This document shows positions 22,812-30,888 of a stretch of 46,790 nucleotides of DNA, piece after piece (the first letter of the stretch is position 1; the number at the start of each line of letters is the position of its first letter). The notes beneath the pieces were generated by a model. That model was not told where the DNA came from. It made no database searches and worked only from the letters and a program-made list of their open reading frames with translations. The stretch covers positions 1 to 46,790 of the forward strand of contig JANXNS010000253.1 in NCBI GenBank assembly GCA_025353965.1, read 5' to 3'. This DNA is from Aquihabitans sp. GTDB taxonomy: Bacteria > Actinomycetota > Acidimicrobiia > Acidimicrobiales > Iamiaceae. Position numbers and translations under genes: made by a program.

Positions 22812-24332
22812 ATGATGGGGTGTGATCCACTAGTGACCGTGAACCTGGCCTCGATGCTCGATCCTCACCCTGCCGACGCCACTGCGCTGATCAGCCGGGG
22901 GCGGACCACCGACTACGGCACCCTGCGTGAACAGGTGGCCGGGTTGCGAGGCGGCTACGTCGGGCTCGGGATAGACCCCGGCGATCGCGTGGGCATTGTG
23001 TGTGCCAACAACTGGTACTTCGTGGTCAACTACCTGGCCATTCTGGGCGTGGGTGCCATTGCGGTGCCGCTCAACCCGTTGAGTCCGCCCAAGGAACTGG
23101 AGCGAGAGCTCGCCGCCGTCGGCGCCCGAGCCCTCGTGGCGGGGCCTTCTGGTCGGGGCACGGTCGATGGCATCGATCGCAGCGCGTTGCCGGTGCTCGA
23201 GTTTGTGATCTTTAGCGAGGGTTTTGCCGGCGAAGGCGTTGTGCAGCTCGACGACCTGTTGGGCACCGCTCCGACTCCCATCGTGGACCGAGCCGACGAT
23301 GACCTCGCCGTCTTGATGTTCACCAGCGGGACCGCCGGGTCGCCCAAGGCAGCCATGCTTTCCCACGGCAATCTGCTCGCCAATATCGACCAGGTCCTTG
23401 CCCTTCGTGGTGACGGAGGGGATCCTGCTGATGTGGGCTTCGCGGTGCTCCCCATGTTCCACATTTTCGGGCTGAACGTAGTCCTCGGTACGTCGCTTCG
23501 AGCGGGTGCCTCGGTGTTGTTGGTGGAGCGGTTCGATCCCATGTCGGCGATCGAGGCCATTGAGAAACATGGTGTGACGGTGCTCGCTGGCGCACCCACT
23601 ATGTGGGCGGCATGGGCGGCCATGCCCGATCTCACTGCAGAGTCGTTCCGAAGCGTCAAGGTGGCCACCTCCGGTGCGGCCCGGCTCGATACCCACGTGG
23701 CCGAGACGGTCAAGGCGCGCTTTGAAATCGAGATCGGCGAGGGTTACGGCCTTACCGAAGCATCGCCGGTCGTCACGGCGTCGATCGGACTCCCGGTCCG
23801 CCCCGGGTCGGTCGGTGCGCCAGTGGACGGGTTAGAGGTTCGCCTGGTGGATCTCGACGGGGAGGATGCTCTGATTGGTGACCCCGGCGAGATCTGGGTC
23901 AAGGGCCCCAACGTCTTCCAGGGCTACTGGAACGATGCCGCCGCCACCCGTAACTGTATGAACGAGGACGGCTGGCTCCGCACCGGCGATATCGCCCTGG
24001 TGGATGAAGAAGGCTTTCTGTACCTCGTTGACCGGGCCAAGGATTTGGTTATCGTCTCGGGCTTCAATGTGTTCCCCGCTGAAGTCGAAGAAGTCATCCT
24101 CTCCATGGATGGTGTGCGGGAGTGCGCCATCGTTGGCGTGCCCCACCCCCATACCGGAGAAGCGGTCAAGGCGTTCGTGGTCGGGGCGGAAGGCGTTTCG
24201 CTCGATGAAGACGCGATCATCGAATACTGCGCCAAGCAGTTGGCCCGCTACAAGTGCCCACAGAAGGTGAACTTCGTCGACGAACTCCCCGTCAACGTAA
24301 GCGGCAAAGTGCTCCGCCGGGCCCTTCGCTGA
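22812..24332 (+). CDS. Acyl-CoA synthetase / AMP-forming ligase
   Basis: 506 residues of the ANL superfamily, which activates carboxylic acids as acyl-AMP and then acyl-CoA. The P-loop is LMFTSGTAGSPKAAMLSHGN, A5 is GEGYGLTEASPV, A7-A8 is WLRTGDIALVDEEGF and YLVDRAKDLVIVSGFNVFPAEVE, and the catalytic Lys is in NVSGKVLRRALR at the C-terminus. GTG at 22833 is an equally good start; neither has a strong Shine-Dalgarno. The profile suits a medium- or long-chain fatty acyl-CoA ligase, but the substrate is not determined. It stands alone, upstream of rex. Confidence 0.93.
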   Translation: MMGCDPLVTVNLASMLDPHPADATALISRGRTTDYGTLREQVAGLRGGYVGLGIDPGDRVGIVCANNWYFVVNYLAILGVGAIAVPLNPLSPPKELERELAAVGARALVAGPSGRGTVDGIDRSALPVLEFVIFSEGFAGEGVVQLDDLLGTAPTPIVDRADDDLAVLMFTSGTAGSPKAAMLSHGNLLANIDQVLALRGDGGDPADVGFAVLPMFHIFGLNVVLGTSLRAGASVLLVERFDPMSAIEAIEKHGVTVLAGAPTMWAAWAAMPDLTAESFRSVKVATSGAARLDTHVAETVKARFEIEIGEGYGLTEASPVVTASIGLPVRPGSVGAPVDGLEVRLVDLDGEDALIGDPGEIWVKGPNVFQGYWNDAAATRNCMNEDGWLRTGDIALVDEEGFLYLVDRAKDLVIVSGFNVFPAEVEEVILSMDGVRECAIVGVPHPHTGEAVKAFVVGAEGVSLDEDAIIEYCAKQLARYKCPQKVNFVDELPVNVSGKVLRRALR

Positions 24333-24337
24333 GGGCT

Positions 24338-24355
24338 TTGTGATCTTGTGCACGA
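24338..24355 (+). promoter_or_regulatory. Candidate Rex operator before rex
   Basis: TTGTGATCTTGTGCACGA fits the Rex consensus TTGTG-n8-CACAA at 9 of 10 outer positions (one change, A to G, in the right half). It lies 22 bp before the rex start, so rex would repress itself and the following haem genes when NADH is high, as in Streptomyces rex-hemACD. Confidence 0.6.
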
Positions 24356-24377
24356 GGCAACTAGCGTTTCGTGATGC

Positions 24378-25025
24378 ATGTCTGATCGCACTCGCCGCAT
24401 CCCTGAGGCCACCGTGGCGCGGCTGCCGGTTTACCTGCGGAGCCTGGCCGAACTGGTTGGGGACAAGACGGCAACCGTGTCATCGGAGCGCCTAGCGGAG
24501 ATGGCGGGCGTCAACGCCGCCAAGGTGCGCAAAGATCTTTCCTACCTCGGCTCCTACGGCACCCGCGGTGTGGGGTACGACGTGGAGTATCTGGCCTTCC
24601 AGATGAGTCGCGAACTTGGTCTCACCCACGACTGGCCCGTGGTGATCATTGGCGCCGGAAACCTAGGCCAGGCCCTCGCCAACTACGGCGGATTTCGTGA
24701 CCGGGGCTTCCCGGTGGCCGCGTTGATAGATGCGAACCGCGAGAAGGTTGGCGGCCACGTTCATGGGGTGCCGGTGCACCACATCGATGACCTACCCCGA
24801 CTGGCCAAAGACCTCGGTATCGCCATTGCCGTGATCGCCACTCCTGCCGGGGCCGCCCAATCGGTGGCCGACGTGCTCGCCGAGGCCGGGATCCGTTCGA
24901 TCCTGAACTTTGCACCCACGGTCATCTCGGTCCCGGAGGGCACGTCTTTGCGCAAGGTCGACCTCGCGCTGGAGTTGCAGATTCTGAGCTTTTACCAGGC
25001 CCATCGCACCCCCGAGGGTCCCTAA
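24378..25025 (+). CDS. rex: Redox-sensing transcriptional repressor Rex
   Basis: 215 residues. The N-terminal winged helix (RRIPEATVARLPVYLRSL...VNAAKVRKDLSYLGSYGTRGVGYDV) recognises DNA, and the Rossmann domain (VVIIGAGNLGQALANYGGF, about 90-108) binds NADH or NAD+. The C-terminal helix LELQILSFYQA supports domain-swapped dimers. Rex leaves its operator when NADH rises. It heads the tetrapyrrole cluster, as in Streptomyces, and has a candidate operator in its own promoter. A second, stronger site lies before the cytochrome bc operon in this window. Confidence 0.95.
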   Translation: MSDRTRRIPEATVARLPVYLRSLAELVGDKTATVSSERLAEMAGVNAAKVRKDLSYLGSYGTRGVGYDVEYLAFQMSRELGLTHDWPVVIIGAGNLGQALANYGGFRDRGFPVAALIDANREKVGGHVHGVPVHHIDDLPRLAKDLGIAIAVIATPAGAAQSVADVLAEAGIRSILNFAPTVISVPEGTSLRKVDLALELQILSFYQAHRTPEGP

Positions 25026-25039
25026 AGAATTGGCGTCGA

Positions 25040-25045
25040 TAGGGT
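25040..25045 (+). promoter_or_regulatory. Leaderless -10 box for the DUF1269 gene
   Basis: TAGGGT ends 7 nt before ATG 25053. It overlaps an alternative GTG start at 25044, which argues against that start and for 25053. Confidence 0.45.
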
Positions 25046-25052
25046 GACGGAC

Positions 25053-25685
25053 ATGAGCGAGTCGAACGATCCAACTGTCCCGGCCGTGATCGGTGTAGGC
25101 CCCGCTGCCGCGGAACTCGGCGTCACTACCGATCACATCATCGGGATGTCGTTCGACAAGACCAGTCGGGCAGAAGAAGTCCTTCTGAACCTGGCCCACC
25201 TGGCCCGCGAAGGACAGATCACCCTCACCGATGCGGTGGTGGTCTACAAGGGCGACGACGAGAAGGTTCACGTGCGCCAGACGGTGGACACGTCCCCTGG
25301 GCGCGGCGCCATGAGCGGCGCTATCTGGGGCCTGCTCATCGGCTCCCTGTTCGGCCCCGCCGGGTTCATCATCGGCGCCGGTGCTGGGGCGGCAAGTGGT
25401 GGCCTGGCCGGGAAATTGATCGATGTTGGCCTGGACGACAACTGGGTCAAAGAGGTCGGCAACTGGATAGATCCCGGTACCTCTGCCCTGCTCATCTTGG
25501 TGTCCGAAGGGGTCCGCCCCACGGTGCTTCGTGAGCTCAGCCGGTTCGAGGGCAACGTGTTGTACTGCACCTTCCCCGATGCCGTGCGCCATGAGTTGGA
25601 GCGGGCTCTCGGCCATTCCAGCGGAGACCGGGCCGACACCGGCGCGCAAGATTCCGGCGTCGTGGTCGACGAACCTCGGGCCTGA
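25053..25685 (+). CDS. DUF1269 family membrane protein
   Basis: 210 residues. The N-terminal ferredoxin-like part (IIGMSFDKTSRAEEVLLNLAHLAREGQITLTDAVVVYKGDD) is followed by a Gly/Ala-rich membrane hairpin (about 92-128) and a soluble C-terminal part LLILVSEGVRPTVLRELSRFEG. This is the DUF1269 arrangement (COG4803), of unknown function. It lies between rex and the haem genes, where it is not expected. ATG 25053 is chosen over GTG 25044 because a -10 box overlaps the latter. Confidence 0.8.
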   Translation: MSESNDPTVPAVIGVGPAAAELGVTTDHIIGMSFDKTSRAEEVLLNLAHLAREGQITLTDAVVVYKGDDEKVHVRQTVDTSPGRGAMSGAIWGLLIGSLFGPAGFIIGAGAGAASGGLAGKLIDVGLDDNWVKEVGNWIDPGTSALLILVSEGVRPTVLRELSRFEGNVLYCTFPDAVRHELERALGHSSGDRADTGAQDSGVVVDEPRA

Positions 25686-25698
25686 TCGGCCGAAGCAC

Positions 25699-26325
25699 GT
25701 GTCCCCCCGCTACCCCGTCCTCCTCGATATGGCCGGCCAGCCCTGCCTGGTCGTTGGTGGTGGCGCGGTTGCGGAGCGGAAGGTTCTTGGGCTGCTCGGC
25801 GTTGGAGCGATCGTGACCATGATCGCGCCCGAGGCAACGGAGGTTCTGGCGGCAACGGCAGCCTCCGGCGACGGAACGCTTCTCTGGCACGAGCGTCGTT
25901 GGTCTCCAGCCGATTTCACCTCTGTGGCCTGGCGGTTCGTGGTGGCGGCAACGGACGACGCTGCGCTCAACCGTGTCGTGAGCACCGCGGCCGCCGATCG
26001 GGGCGTGTGGGCCAACGATGTGTCGGAACCCGATGGTGGGGCCGCCGCCTTGCCTGCTGTCCACCGCGATGGCCCCATCACTCTTTCGGTGTCTACTGGC
26101 GGCGTTCACCCGGGCGCCGCCACCTGGCTCCGAGACCTGGCGGTGGGGGCCATTGCTCCGGAACACCTGACCGCTCTGGATCTCGTGGCCGAGGTACGGG
26201 CCGCTTCGCCACAAGCCTCCCGTCCCGATTGGCGGCAAGCGGTGGATTCGGGAATGCTTGACCTCATCCGCGAAGGCCGTGTGGCCGAAGCCAAGGAGCG
26301 CCTGAAGGCGTGTCTGTCGTCGTAA
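25699..26325 (+). CDS. Precorrin-2 dehydrogenase (SirC / CysG N-terminal domain type)
   Basis: 208 residues starting YPVLLDMAGQPCLVVGGGAVAERKV, the NAD-binding loop of the Met8p/CysG N-terminal domain. It oxidises precorrin-2 to sirohydrochlorin with NAD+ on the way to sirohaem. The central region has FVVAATDDAALNRVVS and the mid-domain LSVSTGGVHPGAATWLRD, both typical. It lacks the methyltransferase half, which is supplied by the cobA-hemD fusion downstream. It overlaps hemA by 16 bp, so translation is coupled. Confidence 0.9.
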   Translation: MSPRYPVLLDMAGQPCLVVGGGAVAERKVLGLLGVGAIVTMIAPEATEVLAATAASGDGTLLWHERRWSPADFTSVAWRFVVAATDDAALNRVVSTAAADRGVWANDVSEPDGGAAALPAVHRDGPITLSVSTGGVHPGAATWLRDLAVGAIAPEHLTALDLVAEVRAASPQASRPDWRQAVDSGMLDLIREGRVAEAKERLKACLSS

Positions 26326-27575
26326 TCGGACTGAACCACCGAACCATGCCGCTCGACCTGTTCGAGCGAATGACCATCGATGGCGCCCGCCTGCCCAAGG
26401 CGCTGCATGACCTTGCGTCGCGTGAGCACTTGGGCGAGGTCGTCGTCCTCTCCACCTGTAACCGCACCGAGGTCTATGCCCTGGCCGAGCGGTTCCACGG
26501 CGCCTATGGCGACGTACGCAACTTCCTGGCTGAGTTGGCCTTTGTCACCCCAGTCGAGTTCGCCGATCACCTCTATGTTCACTATGACACCGAGGCGGTT
26601 CGCCACCTTTTCTCTGTCGCCGCCGGTCTGGATTCCGCGGTCCTGGGCGAGGCAGAAATCCTGGGTCAGGTTCGCAATGCCTGGGAGCGCGCTGGCGAGG
26701 AAGGAACCGCTGGTCCCGTCCTGAACCTCCTCTTCCGCCACTCGTTGGAGACCGGCAAGCGGGCCCGGACCGACACTGATATAGCCCGGGGTACTGCGTC
26801 GGTTTCGCACGCGGCGGTGGAGATGGCGGCGGAGCGGCTCGGAGATTTGGTGGGCAAGCGGGTGCTGGTCATGGGCGCGGGCGAGATGGCCGAAGGCATG
26901 GCCACCGCCCTGCAGCGAGCTGGCGTCACCGATGTGTTCGTGGCCAACCGCACCTGGCGCAAGGCCCGGGCCTTGGCTGACCGCATTGGCGGGACCGCTG
27001 TTCGCCTGTCAGACCTCCCCCTAGCGCTGCTGGAGATTGATCTCCTGCTCACCTCCACCGGGGCAACGGTTCCGGTGGTTGAGCACGACGACTTTGCCCT
27101 GGTCATGGCTGAGCGGCAGGGTCGAGAACTGTTGATCGTCGACATAGCGGTGCCGCGCGATGTAGACCCCACAGTCCGCGAGCTTGACGGCGTCACCCTT
27201 CTTGACATCAACGATCTGCGCACGTTCGCTCAGGCCGGTATCGAGCGTCGCTCCGGTGAGCTCGCCGCGGTAGAAGCCATCATCGAGGACGAACTCGATC
27301 GCTTCCGCAGCGCAGCCTCAGATCGTTCGGCGGCCCCGGTCGTTGGCGCCCTGCACCGCTGGGCCGACGAGGTCCGAGACGCGGAGCTCAGTCGGTTCGA
27401 TGCCCGGCTGGATGGGCTGACCGATCGCCAGCGCGAAGCGGTCGACGCCCTCGCCAAGGGCCTGGTGAACAAGCTTCTGCATCGGCCCACCATGGCCCTC
27501 AAGGAGCATGCCGGGTCACCCACCGGCGACCGCTTGGCGGAGGCCATGCGGCAGCTCTACGACCTAGATGACTGA
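26310..27575 (+). CDS. hemA: Glutamyl-tRNA reductase
   Basis: 421 residues. It reduces Glu-tRNA to glutamate-1-semialdehyde, the committed step of C5-pathway haem synthesis. The catalytic Cys is in VVVLSTCNRTEVYAL (about 44-58), the NADPH-binding loop is VLVMGAGEMAEGMA, and the C-terminal dimerisation helix carries LVNKLLHRPTMALKE. GTG 26310 is the start, beginning MSVVVIGLNHRTMPLDLFER, inside the end of the sirC-like gene. The stop overlaps hemC by 8 bp. Confidence 0.97.
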   Translation: MSVVVIGLNHRTMPLDLFERMTIDGARLPKALHDLASREHLGEVVVLSTCNRTEVYALAERFHGAYGDVRNFLAELAFVTPVEFADHLYVHYDTEAVRHLFSVAAGLDSAVLGEAEILGQVRNAWERAGEEGTAGPVLNLLFRHSLETGKRARTDTDIARGTASVSHAAVEMAAERLGDLVGKRVLVMGAGEMAEGMATALQRAGVTDVFVANRTWRKARALADRIGGTAVRLSDLPLALLEIDLLLTSTGATVPVVEHDDFALVMAERQGRELLIVDIAVPRDVDPTVRELDGVTLLDINDLRTFAQAGIERRSGELAAVEAIIEDELDRFRSAASDRSAAPVVGALHRWADEVRDAELSRFDARLDGLTDRQREAVDALAKGLVNKLLHRPTMALKEHAGSPTGDRLAEAMRQLYDLDD

Positions 27576-28482
27576 CCCGCCTTCCACCACGACGCTCCGG
27601 GCGGCCACCCGCCGGAGCCCGCTGGCGATCTGGCAGGCCGAGCACGTCCGTGCCCTCCTCCAACTAGCCCACCCCGGGTTGACGGTGGAGCTGGTGGGTC
27701 TGGAAACCGAAGGCGATCAGCGGCTCGATGTTGCGATCTCGGCTATCGGCGGCAAGGGCGTTTTCGCCAAGGAGGTCCAACAAGCGGTGCTGGCCGGCCG
27801 GGCAGACTTCGCCGTCCACTCGGCCAAGGACCTGCCTGCGGTGACCGTCGATGGGCTGACGCTGGCCTCGGTCCCCCCCCGTGGGGATGCCCGAGACGCG
27901 CTGGTGGGGGCGACGCTCCAGGCGCTCCCGCATGGGGCAACGGTGGCCACAGGGTCCCAGCGCCGCCGGGCGCAACTGGCGCGTGTGCGTCCGGATCTGG
28001 TCTTCGCTGAGCTGCGGGGCAACATGGCGTCGAGGTTGTCCAAAGTGCCCGACGGCGGGGCCATCGTGGTTGCGGCCGCCGCGTTCCAGCGTCTGGGACT
28101 CGACCGACACTTGACGCAGGTATTCGAAGTCCGCGAGATGATCCCGCAGGTCGGTCAAGGGGCCCTGGCTATTGAATGCCGGAAAGACGATCAGACCACC
28201 ATCAACGTGCTGGCGGCCATCGAACATCAGCCATCGCGCCGGCTGGTAGATACCGAGCGGGCGTTCCTGGCGGAACTCGGTGGGGACTGCGACCTGCCGG
28301 CCGGTGCCCACGCCCGCTTCGACGGAGTACGCGATGATGGCATCTTGATCCTGGATGCGTTCCTGGCCAGCGACGGAACTGCGGCGGCCCGTTTCCAGAG
28401 CCATCGGGCATCAGGCGAAGACCCGGAATCACTGGGCACATCGGTAGCCCGGCACCTGCGCGCCGCCCTTGGTCCGACCTGA
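27568..28482 (+). CDS. hemC: Porphobilinogen deaminase (hydroxymethylbilane synthase)
   Basis: 304 residues. It polymerises four porphobilinogens into hydroxymethylbilane. RAATRRSPLAIWQAEHV, DFAVHSAKDLPA (with the catalytic-loop Asp region), GSQRRRAQL and ELRGNMASRLSK are intact. The dipyrromethane cofactor Cys is in LGGDCDLPAGAHA (about 239-251). It is coupled to hemA by an 8-bp overlap and followed, after 40 bp, by cobA-hemD. Confidence 0.97.
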   Translation: MTDPPSTTTLRAATRRSPLAIWQAEHVRALLQLAHPGLTVELVGLETEGDQRLDVAISAIGGKGVFAKEVQQAVLAGRADFAVHSAKDLPAVTVDGLTLASVPPRGDARDALVGATLQALPHGATVATGSQRRRAQLARVRPDLVFAELRGNMASRLSKVPDGGAIVVAAAAFQRLGLDRHLTQVFEVREMIPQVGQGALAIECRKDDQTTINVLAAIEHQPSRRLVDTERAFLAELGGDCDLPAGAHARFDGVRDDGILILDAFLASDGTAAARFQSHRASGEDPESLGTSVARHLRAALGPT

Positions 28483-28509
28483 CCGTTCGAAGCGTCCTCG
28501 GTCAGTCGT

Positions 28510-28515
28510 TACCAT
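28510..28515 (+). promoter_or_regulatory. Internal leaderless -10 box for cobA-hemD
   Basis: TACCAT ends 7 nt before GTG 28523. It suggests a second, internal promoter in the haem cluster and helps choose the start. Confidence 0.35.
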
Positions 28516-28522
28516 CGAGCGC

Positions 28523-30004
28523 GTGACCGTGTACCTCGTGGGCGCTGGGCCTGGTGATCCTGGATTGCTGACCCGTCGTGGGGCCGAACTGCTGGCTAAG
28601 GCCGATGTTGTCGTCCACGACCGTTTGTCGGCCACGGAACTCCTCGACTTGGCTCCGGCGTCGGCCGAGCGCATTGACGTGGGCAAAGCCCCCAAGCACC
28701 ACCGCATGACGCAGGAGCAGATCAACGCCCTCCTGGTGGAGCGGGGCTTGGCCGGGCAGATGGTGGTTCGGCTTAAGGGTGGGGACCCATTTGTCTTTGC
28801 CCGTGGAAGCGAAGAAGCTCAGTCGTTGATTGATGCCGGGGTGCCCTATGAGGTGGTGCCGGGTATTACCTCCGCTCTGGCGGTGCCGGCCTACGCAGGC
28901 ATTCCGGTCACCCAACGGTTCTCGTCCACGTCGTTCACCGTGGTCACTGGCCACGAGGATCCGTCCAGCGGAGACGGGACGGTGGACTGGGACGCGGTTG
29001 CCCGAGTGGGCGGCACGATCGTGATCTTGATGGGGGTCGGTCGTTGGCCACAGATCGCTGCTCGACTGCTGGCTGCCGGGCGCAGCCCGGACACGCCGGC
29101 GGCGGCCGTTCGCTGGGGAACCCGGCCGACCCAACACACCACCCGCGCCACGCTGGCCACCTTGGCGGATCACCCGCTCGATGCGCCATCAGTGATCGTG
29201 GTCGGTCACGTTGCCGGCCAAGATCTGGCTTGGTACGAGCGGCGCCCGCTGTTCGGCCGGAAGGTGGTGGTCACTCGGGCGCGCTCACAAGCATCGGCGC
29301 TGTCTGATCGGCTGCGTGAGCTTGGCGCGGAGGTGGTGGAGTCGCCCGCTCTTGCGGTGGTGGACCCTACCGATGGTGGTATCGCGTTGCTGGCGGCATT
29401 GGCCGATGTGGCGGCGGCCGATTGGCTGGTCTTCACCTCGCCCAACGGCGTGGACCGTACGTTTGCTCACCTGCCGGATGCCCGGGCGCTAGCCGGTGTA
29501 AAGGTGGCAGCGGTGGGGACCGGTACGGCCGAGGCTTTGGCAGACCGACGAATCGTGGCCGATCTCATTCCACCGCGATTCGTGGCCGAAGGTTTGCTGG
29601 AGGTGTTCCCCCCTCCCCCCTCGGGCGGGGGTCGGGTGGTCCTGGCCGCCGCCGCCGCGGCCCGGCCGGTGCTACCTGATGGCCTACGAGCCGCGGGGTG
29701 GGAGGTCGAGGTAGTCCCTGTGTACGGAACGGTTCCTGTCACCCCGGACCCTGCGACCTTGGCCCAGATCGAAGACGCCGATGCGGTGACCTTCACGTCG
29801 TCATCCACCGTCACCAACTTTTGCCAGGCGGTAGGGCCAGACCGGGTCCCGCCCGTGGTTGCCTCGATCGGGCCGGTCACCTCGGCCACGGCCCGAGACC
29901 TTGGCTTGTACGTGGATGTGGAGGCCAGCCCTCACACCATCGATGGCCTCGTCGATGCCCTCGTTGTGGCGTTGGCTCGGACCGGGCGTGTCAGACTCGA
30001 CTGA
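28523..30004 (+). CDS. cobA-hemD: CobA-HemD fusion: uroporphyrinogen-III methyltransferase / synthase
   Basis: 493 residues. The first ~245 are the SAM-dependent uroporphyrinogen-III C-methyltransferase: VYLVGAGPGDPGLLT, VVRLKGGDPFVFARGSEE and TVVTGHEDP. The rest is uroporphyrinogen-III synthase, which closes hydroxymethylbilane: KVVVTRARSQASALSDRLRELGAEV, WLVFTSPNGV and AVTFTSSSTVTNF. Such fusions occur in Actinobacteria (for example Mycobacterium Rv0511). The protein serves both haem and, with the SirC-like enzyme, sirohaem branches. GTG 28523 is preferred over the upstream frame because of the TACCAT box. Its stop overlaps the next small gene (TGATG). Confidence 0.94.
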   Translation: MTVYLVGAGPGDPGLLTRRGAELLAKADVVVHDRLSATELLDLAPASAERIDVGKAPKHHRMTQEQINALLVERGLAGQMVVRLKGGDPFVFARGSEEAQSLIDAGVPYEVVPGITSALAVPAYAGIPVTQRFSSTSFTVVTGHEDPSSGDGTVDWDAVARVGGTIVILMGVGRWPQIAARLLAAGRSPDTPAAAVRWGTRPTQHTTRATLATLADHPLDAPSVIVVGHVAGQDLAWYERRPLFGRKVVVTRARSQASALSDRLRELGAEVVESPALAVVDPTDGGIALLAALADVAAADWLVFTSPNGVDRTFAHLPDARALAGVKVAAVGTGTAEALADRRIVADLIPPRFVAEGLLEVFPPPPSGGGRVVLAAAAAARPVLPDGLRAAGWEVEVVPVYGTVPVTPDPATLAQIEDADAVTFTSSSTVTNFCQAVGPDRVPPVVASIGPVTSATARDLGLYVDVEASPHTIDGLVDALVVALARTGRVRLD

Positions 30005-30252
30005 TGCCGGCCGTACCCCTCGATGACCTGCCCGATCGAATTTTTCCTGCCACCGTGGCCGTGGTGAACGGCGTCGTGCGTATCGGCTTGGATGACGCCG
30101 CGCTCCGAGTGATCGCCACCTCCGACGAGGTCGTGAAGGCGAGCAACCGCGGTCACCGGCAACGGTGCCCGTCCGCCAGCTCGCAACGAACCGTGGAGGT
30201 TTCGTGGGTAACCCATTGCCTGATGCCGTTGTCTTCGATTTCGACGGTCTGA
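30004..30252 (+). CDS. Small uncharacterised gene between hemD and the HAD gene
   Basis: 82 codons starting at an ATG that overlaps the cobA-hemD stop. The first ~47 residues (PLDDLPDRIFPATVAVVNGV, then VRIGLDDAALRVIATSDEVV) look like normal protein; the last ~35 are low-quality, Arg/Ser-rich sequence that runs in another frame into the HAD gene (49-bp overlap). It may be a short coupled protein or the remnant of a longer gene disrupted by a frameshift. No family is recognised. Confidence 0.35.
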   Translation: MPAVPLDDLPDRIFPATVAVVNGVVRIGLDDAALRVIATSDEVVKASNRGHRQRCPSASSQRTVEVSWVTHCLMPLSSISTV

Positions 30253-30878
30253 TCTTTGATAGCGAGACCCCGATCTACCGAGCTAGCGCCAACGCGCTGG
30301 CCCTCCTTGGCTACGACCTCACCATCGAAGGATGGGCGACGGTGGTCGGCCACGGCGATGCCGAGGGGTGGGCCGCGCTCCAGATAGCGGTGGGTTCCGA
30401 GCTCAACCGGGTGGCCTACGACGAGGCCTACGAGGCCCAGGACCGATCATGGCGTGATACCCAACCGGCCTTGCCGGGCGTGGTTGCACTCCTAGATGCG
30501 CTTGGATCTGCTGGGGTGCCCATCGGGATCGCATCGAGCTCTCCGTCGGCCTGGATCGAGGGCCACTTGGGCCGCCTGGGTTTGCGTGATCGCTTCGCCA
30601 CCATTGCCAGCGAGGACCGCGTCGGCGGTGAGGCCAAACCGGCGCCGGACACCTACCTGTTGGCCTGCGCAGACCTCGGTGTCAGGCCCGCTCGCTCGAT
30701 TGCGCTGGAGGACTCCTCACCCGGTGTGGCCGCGGCCAGGGCTGCAGGCCTCAATGTGGTTGCGGTGCCCAACGAGATCACCCGCCATAGCGATGTATCC
30801 GCCGCGCACCGAATCGTGGCGAGCCTGGAGGACCTGGTGGTGGCGGACCTCGCCCACCTGGTGGCCAACCGCCCGTAG
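30204..30878 (+). CDS. HAD-superfamily hydrolase (beta-phosphoglucomutase-like)
   Basis: 224 residues. Motif I is VVFDFDGLIFDSE (nucleophile Asp and the acid/base Asp two residues on), motif II is IASSSPS, motif III Lys is in GGEAKPAPDTYL, and motif IV is ALEDSSPGVAAARAAG. The four-helix cap identifies subclass IA, with phosphatase or phosphoglucomutase activity on an unknown small phosphate ester. GTG 30204 is chosen because GGAGG lies 5 nt upstream. Its stop codon TAG is part of the hemB -10 box. Confidence 0.9.
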   Translation: MGNPLPDAVVFDFDGLIFDSETPIYRASANALALLGYDLTIEGWATVVGHGDAEGWAALQIAVGSELNRVAYDEAYEAQDRSWRDTQPALPGVVALLDALGSAGVPIGIASSSPSAWIEGHLGRLGLRDRFATIASEDRVGGEAKPAPDTYLLACADLGVRPARSIALEDSSPGVAAARAAGLNVVAVPNEITRHSDVSAAHRIVASLEDLVVADLAHLVANRP

Positions 30879-30881
30879 GCT
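30876..30881 (+). promoter_or_regulatory. Leaderless -10 box for hemB, overlapping a stop codon
   Basis: TAGGCT starts with the TAG stop of the HAD gene and ends 7 nt before GTG 30889, so one trinucleotide is both stop codon and promoter element. Confidence 0.45.
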
Positions 30882-30888
30882 GGTCAGC

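Noticed and set aside
22812-24332. The unusual FSTGQ signature of the neighbouring ATPase (21768-22730) as evidence of a dead ABC protein
   Set aside because: Walker A, Walker B and the H-loop are intact and similar signature changes occur in active exporters.
25022-25045. TAAAG and GTCGATAG before the DUF1269 gene read as a sigma-28 promoter
   Set aside because: The spacing is far too short for a flagellar-type promoter; TAGGGT as an ordinary -10 is simpler.
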